Below are positions 10,711 to 18,071 of a DNA stretch of 64,000 nt, piece after piece. Location: the NCBI RefSeq assembly GCF_023702675.1, contig NZ_CP098478.1:310001-374000 (forward strand), given 5' to 3'. The stretch comes from Acinetobacter sp. C26M (lineage in GTDB: Bacteria > Pseudomonadota > Gammaproteobacteria > Pseudomonadales > Moraxellaceae). Positions within the stretch are counted from its first letter, which is position 1, and the number at the start of each line of letters is the position of its first letter. The notes below the pieces were generated by a model, which made no database searches, was not told where the DNA came from, and saw only the letters and a program-made list of their open reading frames with translations. The translations under genes were made by a program, and so were the position numbers.

Positions 10711-10726
10711 TGGTATGAATCCTGCT
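10711..10726 (+). promoter_or_regulatory. Sigma-54 (-24/-12) promoter of pilin 2
   Basis: TGGTATGAATCCTGCT has the RpoN signature GG-N10-GC (GG 10712-10713, GC 10724-10725), 34 bases before the start of pilin 2. Together with the matching element before pilin 1 it implies that both pilins are RpoN-dependent. Confidence 0.78.
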
Positions 10727-10759
10727 AGTTAATAAGTATATTTACGAAAGGATTAATTC

Positions 10760-11188
10760 ATGAAAGGTTTTACTTTAATTGAGCTGATGATCGTGATCGC
10801 AATTATCGGGATATTAGCAGCTGTAGCACTTCCTGCTTATAAAGATTATATTACTCGTTCTCAAGTAACAGAAGCTGTAGCATTAGGGGCTGGGTTAAAA
10901 TCGTCATTAGGTGAATACGGTTGGAATAATGCCTCTTGGCCAACTACAATACGCCCACCAAATAGTAGTATTAGTTCAACTGAAATTTCCGCAGTATTAT
11001 CTGGAAAATATGCAAGTGTTTCACCAAGTGTTCAAGGTGTTTATCCAATTGGTACAGTTTCTATAATGATGACAACTGGTGTTACTAGTGGACAAACAAT
11101 TTTATTTGAAACAGCTGATGGAGCGGCCTCATGGAGTTGTGTAGGAGGAACATTGAATCCAAAATATAGACCCAATGCCTGCCGTTGA
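10760..11188 (+). CDS. Type IV major pilin paralog (pilin 2)
   Basis: A 142-aa prepilin with the minimal leader MKG and mature start [20 protein letters not shown] (Glu5 present). It closely parallels pilin 1: [11 protein letters not shown], the LxGKYA motif, FETADG, and C-terminal WSC...NAC cysteines for the D-loop. AAAGGA lies 8 bases before the ATG. Ser/Thr clusters ([12 protein letters not shown]) are candidate glycosylation sites. It is transcribed from its own sigma-54 promoter and converges tail to tail, 5 bases apart, on the glycosyltransferase gene at 11194. Either pilin could be the major subunit, or they could alternate. ComP-like uptake function is also possible. Confidence 0.92.
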   Translation: MKGFTLIELMIVIAIIGILAAVALPAYKDYITRSQVTEAVALGAGLKSSLGEYGWNNASWPTTIRPPNSSISSTEISAVLSGKYASVSPSVQGVYPIGTVSIMMTTGVTSGQTILFETADGAASWSCVGGTLNPKYRPNACR

Positions 11189-11193
11189 TTTCT

Positions 11194-12816
11194 TTAATTT
11201 GAAGTGTAAAAATTATTAGGAACCCATAAATTTTTTAAGTTCTTCTCATCATAATTCATCATAAAGTGATGCGGGTAATGTTGAAATGCTTTTTTTGCAA
11301 CCTCAAAAGTGTTTCCATTATTCCAGTTTAATATAGCTTTAAATCTTCTCTTATCATTTAAGTCTGCTCGGGTAAGTAAATAAACTTGATCTAATACATA
11401 TCTATCTTCTCTTAATTTTATAAGGTTAGTATTTTTTTCAATACTAGATATATATTCTGAACTAACTGCACGTCTAAAGTGTCCTATTCTCCAATAGCCA
11501 TAACTCATAGGATGAGCCGCAAGAAAGGCATCAGTTAATCCTAGGCGATCAATGATATGTTTTTCAGGGAAAACTTTACTTGCTATGTAGCCATTAAAGC
11601 CCATTGTATATAAGAGTGTAGGTTTTTTTATTGGTTCGTGGAATAATATCCCAGTTTCTAAAAAATGGTTTGCTATAGATATATTTTTCCCTGTTAAATT
11701 TGGCCATAGACCAGTTGTTTTATAATAAAAAGCACGCTCATCAGTAAGATCTGAGTTTTGAAGTTGAAAACTTTCTATATCTTTTATGCTATATTGATAT
11801 AAGTTAAAAAATATTAAAAAAGATGTTATTGTAATTAATTTTATTTCATTGTTATTAATGATTTCTTTGTTTTTAATGATAATAAATATACTTATTACAA
11901 AAGGAATTGTCAAGAATCTGCCATACATATAATCTGCACCAACAGAAATTAGATAAATTAAATATAAAAATAAGCCTAGCCCTAGAAGCTTGTTTTTCGT
12001 TTTCTTTGATAGAATGGTATATATTAATACACAGTATATAATAAGTGAGGTAAAAGGGTCGTATAAAATATTGCTATATAGGTATTGAAACCCTTGTATT
12101 TGTAAATGTGAAGTTGGTATTCCAGTGTTTGTTTTTGCTATAACAGAGTTTGGAAAAAATGATCCATAGTAATATGTAGAGAAAAAACACCAGAGCAAAA
12201 CAGGTGTAAATCCTAATAATCCTTGTTTGATAGAAATTTTTATTTTCTTTAGCTTGTATGACTCTATAAAGAATATGTAAAAAATTAAAGGAAGTAGTGG
12301 TATTATAAGATCCATCCTATTAAGAAACATAGTAGAAGCTATTAAGCTTAAAATTAAGTAAAACTTATTGTTTTCTTTGAGTTTTAGAAATGTATAGAAA
12401 AAACAAGCAATTAAGAAAAAACTTGCACTGTTTTCTAGCCCTGAAGAGGAGAAGTCTAAAAAAGCTTTGGAGCTTAATAATAGAAATGCAGTTGATATAA
12501 ATAATATTTTTTCTCCTTTGGTTAATTGATATAAAATAATTAATGAAAAAAAAGTATAAACAAATCCTATTGTCAATGATAAATAATATAGGTCACTTAT
12601 TATGTACTTTCCAATGAGTAAATTAAGCATCCAAAAAGGGTGGGTGTAGCTTTGTACTCGTTCATCTATATTCCATCTTAATCCGTAGCCATTGTGAAAA
12701 TTTTCAATTGTTCTAAATGTAATATAAGCATCATCAGCGACCCAGGCTGAAAATAAATATAGAATTGAAAAAATAGTTAAAACTAACATTAATAAAAATC
12801 TTTGATTAAATAGCAT
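11194..12816 (-). CDS. AftB/TfpW-like GT-C arabinofuranosyltransferase candidate
   Basis: A 540-aa polytopic membrane protein with a soluble C-terminal domain. The N-terminus has WVADDAYITFRT (Asp28-Asp29) and RWNIDERVQSYTHPFW. This is the signature of the AftB group of GT-C transferases that use polyprenyl-phosphate-arabinofuranose. It is also the type of protein (TfpW) that adds D-arabinofuranose to pilin in some Pseudomonas aeruginosa. The C-terminal part has IIDRLGLTDAFLAAHP and YWRIGHFRR, conserved in the same group. ATG 12816 follows GAGAG by 5 bases, so I prefer it to TTG 12828. It lies in one operon with the UbiA-like gene at 13110, paralleling the mycobacterial aftB-ubiA pair. Very AT-rich. 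Substrate and acceptor are inferred. Confidence 0.75.
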   Translation of the reverse strand: MLFNQRFLLMLVLTIFSILYLFSAWVADDAYITFRTIENFHNGYGLRWNIDERVQSYTHPFWMLNLLIGKYIISDLYYLSLTIGFVYTFFSLIILYQLTKGEKILFISTAFLLLSSKAFLDFSSSGLENSASFFLIACFFYTFLKLKENNKFYLILSLIASTMFLNRMDLIIPLLPLIFYIFFIESYKLKKIKISIKQGLLGFTPVLLWCFFSTYYYGSFFPNSVIAKTNTGIPTSHLQIQGFQYLYSNILYDPFTSLIIYCVLIYTILSKKTKNKLLGLGLFLYLIYLISVGADYMYGRFLTIPFVISIFIIIKNKEIINNNEIKLITITSFLIFFNLYQYSIKDIESFQLQNSDLTDERAFYYKTTGLWPNLTGKNISIANHFLETGILFHEPIKKPTLLYTMGFNGYIASKVFPEKHIIDRLGLTDAFLAAHPMSYGYWRIGHFRRAVSSEYISSIEKNTNLIKLREDRYVLDQVYLLTRADLNDKRRFKAILNWNNGNTFEVAKKAFQHYPHHFMMNYDEKNLKNLWVPNNFYTSN

Positions 12817-12884
12817 CTTTACTCTCAATTATAAATATTAATCATATAACTTAAAAAACAATGATAAAAAGCTTCATTTATAAC

Positions 12885-13097
12885 TTACCTTATTCTCTTG
12901 AATGCTAGAGCATTATTTTCCTCCAGAAAAGCCATGAGGCTCACCATATTTTTAACAATCGCGTCATGTTGGCTGCTCAATCTCATATATCTGGTAGGAT
13001 CAAAAGTAAATCGTTCAGTTTTGATGCTGCTGATAGGGCGGTTAGTGCTGCTGCATACTAACCAAGTTAAAGTAGGGGGAATTAAACAATAATCCAT
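12885..13097 (-). CDS. Small hypothetical protein (70 aa) in the UbiA-GT operon
   Basis: A 70-aa ORF with a textbook ribosome site (AAAGGAG, then 8 bases to ATG) that begins 12 bases after the stop of the UbiA-like gene. The product is soluble, with C-terminal helix-like RLSSQHDAIVKNMVSLMAFL, and I do not recognise it. The spacing and ribosome site argue for a real gene. A 64-aa frame on the opposite strand over the same bases lacks such a start. It could also be a remnant of a longer gene lost between UbiA and the glycosyltransferase. Confidence 0.5.
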   Translation of the reverse strand: MDYCLIPPTLTWLVCSSTNRPISSIKTERFTFDPTRYMRLSSQHDAIVKNMVSLMAFLEENNALAFKRIR

Positions 13098-13109
13098 ATT
13101 AGATCTCCT

Positions 13110-13964
13110 TTATTTTGTAAATAATAGTCCATAGATACATGCAATTATCCATAGAATTCCTGTGAATAGTATTTGTTTGTCTGACAAGATTGCATCTGTT
13201 GGGGATTCACCTTTATTATGTATATCAATGATGTACCAATAGCGGAACATTCCAAAGATTACTAAGGGAATCGTAATAACTAGTTTAGGGCGTTCTAACA
13301 TTACAAATATGCTATAAAATAGTAATGCACCAATTGCAGACATTTCAGCGTAACGATTCAATAAATAAAGCGAGTAGCCTTCTAATACTTTTCGAGTGGT
13401 TGAACCATGTGATGTTAATTCTTGACGACGTTTGATCGATGCTAAATATAATGCGAGGCATAATGTAGTGATAAACATCCAGCTTGAAACGGTTACATTA
13501 ATTGCTATTGCACCAGCATATACACGGAGCACAAAGCCAATAGCGATTGTAAAAATATCCAGTAAAGGTTGGTGTTTGAGGTAGTTTGAATAAAAAAAGT
13601 TAAGTAACATATAGCTCATTATTATTGCGATAACAATAGGAACGAAAAATGCAGCTAAAGTTAGAAATGCATATAAAACAGCCATTAAAATTTTTGCTTT
13701 TCGGATAGATAATATGCCAGAAGCAAGTGGGCGTGTTTTACTTTTAATTGAATGTAGACGATCTTTTTCAATATCTTTTAAATCATTTAGGATATAAGTC
13801 GCAGAAGAGGCAATACAAAAAAGAAGCATAGCTGTGAAAGCTTGAACAACATTATTTAGGTTTGTAAATAGCCCAGAAAAAAGAAGTGGGGCAAGTACAA
13901 ATAAATTTTTAATCCATTGCTTGGGCCGACAAAGCTTAATAAGCCCCCAAAAAGTTGAAGACAT
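13110..13964 (-). CDS. UbiA-family prenyltransferase, decaprenyl-phosphate phosphoribosyltransferase type
   Basis: A 284-aa integral membrane protein with about eight hydrophobic segments. The UbiA signature is NDLKDIEKDRLHSIKSKTRP (N60-D61-x2-D64-x3-D68). A second conserved region has LLDIFTIAIGFVLRVYAG (Asp136). The sequence type CRPKQWIKNLFVLAPLLFSG plus SKTRPLASG matches the group including mycobacterial Rv3806c, which transfers 5-phosphoribose from PRPP to polyprenyl phosphate, the first step to polyprenyl-P-arabinofuranose. The next genes downstream include an AftB/TfpW-like transferase, so supply of a lipid-linked pentose for pilin or glycan modification is likely. The later steps (phosphatase, DprE1/DprE2-like epimerase) are not in this window. 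Confidence 0.8.
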   Translation of the reverse strand: MSSTFWGLIKLCRPKQWIKNLFVLAPLLFSGLFTNLNNVVQAFTAMLLFCIASSATYILNDLKDIEKDRLHSIKSKTRPLASGILSIRKAKILMAVLYAFLTLAAFFVPIVIAIIMSYMLLNFFYSNYLKHQPLLDIFTIAIGFVLRVYAGAIAINVTVSSWMFITTLCLALYLASIKRRQELTSHGSTTRKVLEGYSLYLLNRYAEMSAIGALLFYSIFVMLERPKLVITIPLVIFGMFRYWYIIDIHNKGESPTDAILSDKQILFTGILWIIACIYGLLFTK

Positions 13965-14045
13965 TAGATGTTTTCCCCAGAAAATTTGTGTAAATTTTTA
14001 TAAATTTATTTAATAAGAACAAAGTATAGATGAAATTTGTTACTT

Positions 14046-14051
14046 ATTATA
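14046..14051 (-). promoter_or_regulatory. Possible -10 element of the UbiA-GT operon
   Basis: TATAAT reads on the minus strand about 82 bases before the UbiA-like start codon. The upstream -35 is poor (TTGCAA with short spacing), so assignment is tentative. The octanucleotide tract lies roughly 135-285 bases further upstream. Confidence 0.35.
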
Positions 14052-14186
14052 GTCTTTTACTCTCATTGCAATTGGTATAAATTTTTTTAGTGTAAGTAGT
14101 AAGTTTAACAATTTGTAACGAGTTCTATGGGCTTTGGATTGGTATTTTTTAGAACGATATCAAATTTTCTAATTAAGTATCCTTTA

Positions 14187-14338
14187 GACAACAAGACAAC
14201 AAGACAACAAGACAACAAGACAACAAGACAACAAGACAACAAGACAACAAGACAACAAGACAACAAGACAACAAGACAACAAGACAACAAGACAACAAGA
14301 CAACAAGACAACAAGACAACAAGACAACAAGACAACAG
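14187..14338. repeat. Tandem octanucleotide repeat (GACAACAA), 19 units
   Basis: Nineteen consecutive 8-base units of GACAACAA, all perfect except the last base of the last unit. The tract begins 223 bases upstream of the UbiA-like start codon and ends 420 bases before the PglL/PglS start. Perfect short tandem repeats of this length are prone to slipped-strand change of copy number. Because it is intergenic, it would act on promoter spacing or structure rather than on reading frame. Confidence 0.97.
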
Positions 14339-14725
14339 GCATGTTTTGTATAGAAAGAATGCTTTCTAGCGGTATCAATGTCTTTTTATTTGTGAAAAAT
14401 TGAAGTATGTTTTTGAAAAATAAAGCTATATACATTATCACAATGAAGCTTTTTTAATTGTTACTAGTATCTTTGGAAATATTAAGAGTAAGGGAATTTA
14501 GTTTCCCAATCCAAGGGATTACTTTAACACTTGATTTCCCTGATTTTAGGTCAAGAAACTTAAAAATTATTTAATCGACTAGATTGTTAGAGGATATCAA
14601 GGTGTGTTGTATTTAGTAAAAGATATTAGGATGATGGAAGACTTTGATATAGATAATACTAATGTAAGTAATACAAAATGTAGTTTTTTCTACTGGAATA
14701 AGAGCTGCACAAAATCACTTCAGGC

Positions 14726-14731
14726 TATAAT
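14726..14731 (+). promoter_or_regulatory. -10 element of the PglL/PglS gene
   Basis: A perfect TATAAT lies 27 bases before the ATG at 14758. The upstream -35 is weak (CTGCAC, 15-base spacing). Confidence 0.4.
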
Positions 14732-14757
14732 GGTTCAAATTTTCTTTTAAGATAAAT

Positions 14758-16398
14758 ATGCAAGCTTTGTGTTTTTTAATTGTTGGACTTTTGCTCAGCT
14801 TTGCTTGGCTTTCTCCATTTCATACGTATCCTTGGGTGACTTTTTCCAGTGAATTGGCGAGCTTTGGCGCAGCCTTGGCTGTAGGTGGTCTATTCTTTAA
14901 TAAAAGCATAAAAATCCCAAGACCTCAAATTTTGATGTTGGGGATCGTCATAATTCCAATGTGTCAGTGGGCTTTGGGTTTGATCACTGATTTCAGTACG
15001 GCATTTCTCAGCTTCGCTTATCTATTTATGTTCTGGTTCATGATTATTGCAGGATATAACTTAAGCCTACAGGCTCGGCACCGCGAAAGGATTATGCTGG
15101 GTATAAGTTATTTATTACTCAGTATATCGTTTATCAGTGCCATTATGGCGATATTGCAGTGGCTGAATCTTGAAGCTTACTTTGATGCAGTCATGAAGCT
15201 GAGAGGAAACAGACCGTATGCTAATTTTGGGCAACCGAATAATCTGGCAACCTTCTTAATTATGGGCTTAATGGGAGGCTTATATTTATATGAGAAAAGA
15301 AGGCTTACCTTGTGGTTGTTAATTCCTACAAGTTTAGTCACGCTATTTGCAATTACACTGACTCAGTCGAGAACATCTTGGGTAGTCTGTATTTTTCTGT
15401 TCTTTTACTGGATTTTTAAACAATATAAAAACTCACCTCGATTTAATTTTCCGAGATTACTGCTCTGGGTAGGACTGTACTTTGTTATTGCGAGTTACTT
15501 ACTCCCGCTGGTAACCCAATTACTCACCTCAAGTATTGATACTGGTGTCACACAAACAGCCTCAATTGCTCAGCGTGCAGGATCGGGGCATGAGCGAATC
15601 GGAATGTGGACACAAATTTTACATGCGATTGCTGAGAGACCTTGGTTTGGCTATGGTTGGAATCAAACCAGTATTGCTGTTTTTGAAAGTATTGATTTTA
15701 ATACGGTGCAGGTTTGGTTTAACAGTGCACACAATATATTTCTGGATATTTTAGTCTGGAATGGTATCCCCCTTGGGTTTCTCATTATTGGGTATATTGG
15801 CTTATGGCTCTTCTGGCTGAATAAAAATGCCAAAGATACGACCTCAGTTCTTGCTATTTTAATGGTCTGTGCAATCCTGATTCATGCCATGTTGGAGTTT
15901 CCACAACGATATGCTTATTTTTTGCTTCCAATGGGTTTCCTCTTGGGGCTGATTCAAGCACAAACCCCGAATCTAAAAGCAATTGTTTTACATAAAAATG
16001 TGATTCGCTGTATTTGGCTCGTTGTAATTGTGATCTTGCTATTGATGTGGCGAGATTATAAGCTTTTTCAGGAAAATAGCAGTTTGGTTTTTAAAAAGCA
16101 GCAACCCACAGTTGAAATATTAGGAAGCTCAAAAATTTTACTGCTTACACAGTTTCAGCAGCGTTTGGATTGGATTGTCTTAAATCCAAAAACAATCATG
16201 TCTGAGGCAGATTTAACGCAACTTGGGGAAATGGTGAAGAATAAGGCGACACCTTATAACTTAAAAAAGTATGCGCAATTGCTGGTATACAATAAAAAGA
16301 TCACTGAGGCAGAGCGGCAATTGGTTGTACTAAATCAGCTATATAAGCAGAAGCTGAGTTTGGCTGAGATTATCGAGCTGAATCATAAAACTCAGTAA
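14758..16398 (+). CDS. pglL: PglL/PglS-type protein O-oligosaccharyltransferase
   Basis: A 546-aa membrane protein with about 12 hydrophobic segments and a C-terminal soluble region from about residue 430. The GQPNNLATFL motif around residue 160 and the large periplasmic loop ending in NSAHNIFLDILVWNG (catalytic-type His of the Wzy_C family) identify it as a PglL/Wzy-like ligase. These move a lipid-linked glycan onto Ser/Thr of pilins or other envelope proteins. In Acinetobacter baylyi and A. baumannii such genes sit beside comP/pilA at the same chromosomal position upstream of bfr. It may be the pilin-specific PglS rather than the general PglL; sequence reading alone cannot decide. GC is more normal than in the neighbouring pilin island. 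Confidence 0.85.
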   Translation: MQALCFLIVGLLLSFAWLSPFHTYPWVTFSSELASFGAALAVGGLFFNKSIKIPRPQILMLGIVIIPMCQWALGLITDFSTAFLSFAYLFMFWFMIIAGYNLSLQARHRERIMLGISYLLLSISFISAIMAILQWLNLEAYFDAVMKLRGNRPYANFGQPNNLATFLIMGLMGGLYLYEKRRLTLWLLIPTSLVTLFAITLTQSRTSWVVCIFLFFYWIFKQYKNSPRFNFPRLLLWVGLYFVIASYLLPLVTQLLTSSIDTGVTQTASIAQRAGSGHERIGMWTQILHAIAERPWFGYGWNQTSIAVFESIDFNTVQVWFNSAHNIFLDILVWNGIPLGFLIIGYIGLWLFWLNKNAKDTTSVLAILMVCAILIHAMLEFPQRYAYFLLPMGFLLGLIQAQTPNLKAIVLHKNVIRCIWLVVIVILLLMWRDYKLFQENSSLVFKKQQPTVEILGSSKILLLTQFQQRLDWIVLNPKTIMSEADLTQLGEMVKNKATPYNLKKYAQLLVYNKKITEAERQLVVLNQLYKQKLSLAEIIELNHKTQ

Positions 16399-16431
16399 AA
16401 ATAAAAGCCCTAACGAGGGCTTTTATTTTTT
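16399..16431. terminator. Bidirectional terminator between pglL and bfr
   Basis: AATAAAAGCCCT and AGGGCTTTTATT form a stem with a short loop, flanked by A and T tracts. It can end both the plus-strand ligase gene and the minus-strand bfr. Confidence 0.85.
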
Positions 16432-16449
16432 AGATTTGGTCTAGCTAGA

Positions 16450-16914
16450 TTAGATTTGGCTTTGAATATAATTTTCAATGCCTACGTTTTCAACTAGATC
16501 AAGCTGGGTATCGAGCCAGTCCCAATATTCTTCTTCTTTCTCTAGAATCTCTTGGACTAAGTCTCGGGTCACATAATCTTGTTCTGCTTCAGCAAGTTCA
16601 ACCGCTTGCTTGATTGCTTCAATATTTTCTTTAACTTTACGAATATCGCAGTTCAGAACTTCTTCAGTATGCTGACCAATATATAACTTACCTAAATGCT
16701 GTAAGTTAGGTAAACCTTCGAGAAATAAAATACGTTCAATTACTTTATCTGCATGTTTCATTTGACGAATAGATTCTTTGTATTCGGCTGAACCGAGTTG
16801 CTCAATTCCCCAATCATTAAACATACGAGAATGTAAGAAATATTGGTTGATCGCAGTTAAATGATGGTACAGCACCTGATTAAGCTGATTGATAACTTCG
16901 CGATTGCCTTTCAT
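16450..16914 (-). CDS. bfr: Bacterioferritin subunit with degenerate ferroxidase site
   Basis: A 154-aa ferritin-like four-helix protein. It aligns without gaps in the N-terminal half with E. coli Bfr (MKGxxxVIxxLNxxL, AINQYFLH, MKHAD, RILFLEGLPNLQ). The heme ligand Met52 and His54 are present. Most ferroxidase ligands are replaced: E18 is His, E51 is Gln, E94 is Val, H130 is Tyr; E127 remains. It is therefore probably the heme-binding, non-oxidising partner in a mixed 24-mer with a catalytic Bfr encoded elsewhere, as in the two-subunit systems of Neisseria and Pseudomonas. bfd follows the same orientation 245 bases upstream. Confidence 0.92.
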   Translation of the reverse strand: MKGNREVINQLNQVLYHHLTAINQYFLHSRMFNDWGIEQLGSAEYKESIRQMKHADKVIERILFLEGLPNLQHLGKLYIGQHTEEVLNCDIRKVKENIEAIKQAVELAEAEQDYVTRDLVQEILEKEEEYWDWLDTQLDLVENVGIENYIQSQI

Positions 16915-17061
16915 TGCTCTTACTCCAAAAACACCAGATGATGCCCTAGTTGCTAAGGCAATTTATATTATATTAATCAACAAACAATAATCTGGCGAGT
17001 AATTTATAGAACGGCAAATGAAAATCACAATCAAAAACATCCTAATATGATTCTGATTTTT

Positions 17062-17111
17062 ATAAAAAAACCGCTTTGATGAGGAACTTTTAAGGTTCTA
17101 CAAGAAGCGGT
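17062..17111 (-). terminator. Terminator after bfd
   Basis: On the minus strand a hairpin closed by ACCGCTT/AAGCGGT, with an inner GAAC/GTTC pairing, is followed by seven T. It separates bfd from bfr, so the two are probably separate transcripts. Confidence 0.75.
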
Positions 17112-17159
17112 GGAGTCGTAAAATGTGAATTGAATCTTATGGATTTTTTTATAAATAAA

Positions 17160-17354
17160 CTAAGCAGCTATAGAGATGCGTGCCGCAATTTCAGCAAGTT
17201 CATCACTAATAATTGCACGAGCTTCAGGAGCACAACGACCACAACATGTACCTAGGTCGAGTAGATCACGGATTTCACGATAGCTTTCAGCGCCATTTGC
17301 AACGGCGTCTTTGATATCTTGATCTGTAATTCCACGACATAAACAAACATACAT
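17160..17354 (-). CDS. bfd: Bacterioferritin-associated ferredoxin
   Basis: A 64-aa [2Fe-2S] protein that reduces the heme of bacterioferritin so that iron can be released. The four cysteines of the BFD fold are visible as VCLCRGIT and LGTCCGRCAPEAR (C-x-C and C-x2-C). I start it at the ATG giving MYVCLCRG; the frame could extend five codons to a TTG, which is unlikely. A Fur-type palindrome lies about 42 bases upstream, fitting induction under iron shortage. bfr lies downstream on the same strand behind a terminator. Confidence 0.93.
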   Translation of the reverse strand: MYVCLCRGITDQDIKDAVANGAESYREIRDLLDLGTCCGRCAPEARAIISDELAEIAARISIAA

Positions 17355-17395
17355 GGGAGTGAGCCACAAATATAAATGCGATAATTGATATTATT

Positions 17396-17408
17396 GATAA
17401 TTATTATC
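17396..17408 (-). promoter_or_regulatory. Fur-box-like operator of bfd
   Basis: GATAATTATTATC on the plus strand is flanked by further GATATTATT/GATAATT half-sites between 17380 and 17408, about 42 bases before the bfd start. Bfd is Fur-repressed in several gamma-proteobacteria. Confidence 0.75.
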
Positions 17409-17464
17409 GTTTGTCAATGAATTTCATTCTAACAATGCATATATTCTTATTGAGAATTTGAATA

Positions 17465-17495
17465 AAAAAATACCACATCATCGGTGGTATTTTTT
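17465..17495 (-). terminator. Terminator after ridA (bidirectional)
   Basis: AAAAAATACCAC and GTGGTATTTTTT pair around a 7-base loop, 30 bases downstream of the ridA stop. The symmetric A/T flanks allow use in both directions. Confidence 0.82.
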
Positions 17496-17525
17496 AAAGT
17501 TTATATCTTTTTGATAAATATCAGC

Positions 17526-17906
17526 TTATGGAATGATGACAATCCCATCCATTTCAACTAAGGCACCTTTCGGTAGGCTGGCAACACCCAATGCTGCGCG
17601 GGCAGGATAGGGTTGAGCAAAGTATTCACCCATGATCTGGTTAACTAACTGAAAGTGAGACAGATCGGTAAGGAAGATGTTCAGTTTGGCAATGTCAGCT
17701 AAACTACCACCCGCAGCAGTACATACTGCTTTTAAGTTATCAAATACACGACGGATTTGGGCTTCAATGCCTTCTACAAGTTCCATACTGTATGGGTCTA
17801 AACCAATTTGTCCTGAAAGGTAGAGTGTATTGCCAACCAGAATTGCTTGAGAATATGTTCCGATAGCAGCAGGGGCGTGTTCAGTATGAATAACTTGGCG
17901 TGACAT
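17526..17906 (-). CDS. ridA: RidA family enamine/imine deaminase
   Basis: A 126-aa YjgF/YER057c/UK114-family protein that hydrolyses reactive enamines/imines such as 2-aminoacrylate. Seen are [20 protein letters not shown], the conserved Arg in the [14 protein letters not shown] segment (substrate carboxylate binding) and the C-terminal [17 protein letters not shown] lies 4 bases before the ATG. It is the last gene of a gmk-rpoZ-spoT-ridA row on the minus strand, as in many gamma-proteobacteria, and has its own terminator. Confidence 0.93.
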   Translation of the reverse strand: MSRQVIHTEHAPAAIGTYSQAILVGNTLYLSGQIGLDPYSMELVEGIEAQIRRVFDNLKAVCTAAGGSLADIAKLNIFLTDLSHFQLVNQIMGEYFAQPYPARAALGVASLPKGALVEMDGIVIIP

Positions 17907-18071
17907 TTAGCTCTCCTAGGTCGTTTTTCTATCTTAAACCATGCGACTTTAACACAAAAATTCAAGCACGAAAGTCTTGAATACTGTGTAGTCGCTCTTG
18001 TATAGATATATTGTTAGAACTTTTATGTCTATAAAATGCTTTAGATATTGATTTCACCACTGCGCTGGCAT

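Larger units (their letters stand above)
13965..14757. other. Long AT-rich intergenic region
   Basis: Nearly 800 bases between the divergent UbiA operon and the PglL/PglS gene, with no convincing protein gene. It contains the octanucleotide repeat tract (14187-14338) and putative promoters for both sides. The ORFs seen over the repeat exist only because an 8-base unit without stops stays open in every frame. Confidence 0.6.

Noticed and set aside
12898..13092. 64-aa plus-strand ORF opposite the small gene in the UbiA operon
   Set aside because: No ribosome site; the minus-strand frame has an excellent one and fits operon spacing.
14187..14338. CRISPR array
   Set aside because: Units are 8 bases in direct tandem without spacers, and no cas genes are present.
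14105..14441. Three overlapping ORFs across the octanucleotide tract (both strands)
   Set aside because: An 8-base unit without stop triplets is open in every frame; no ribosome site and no conserved flanking protein sequence.
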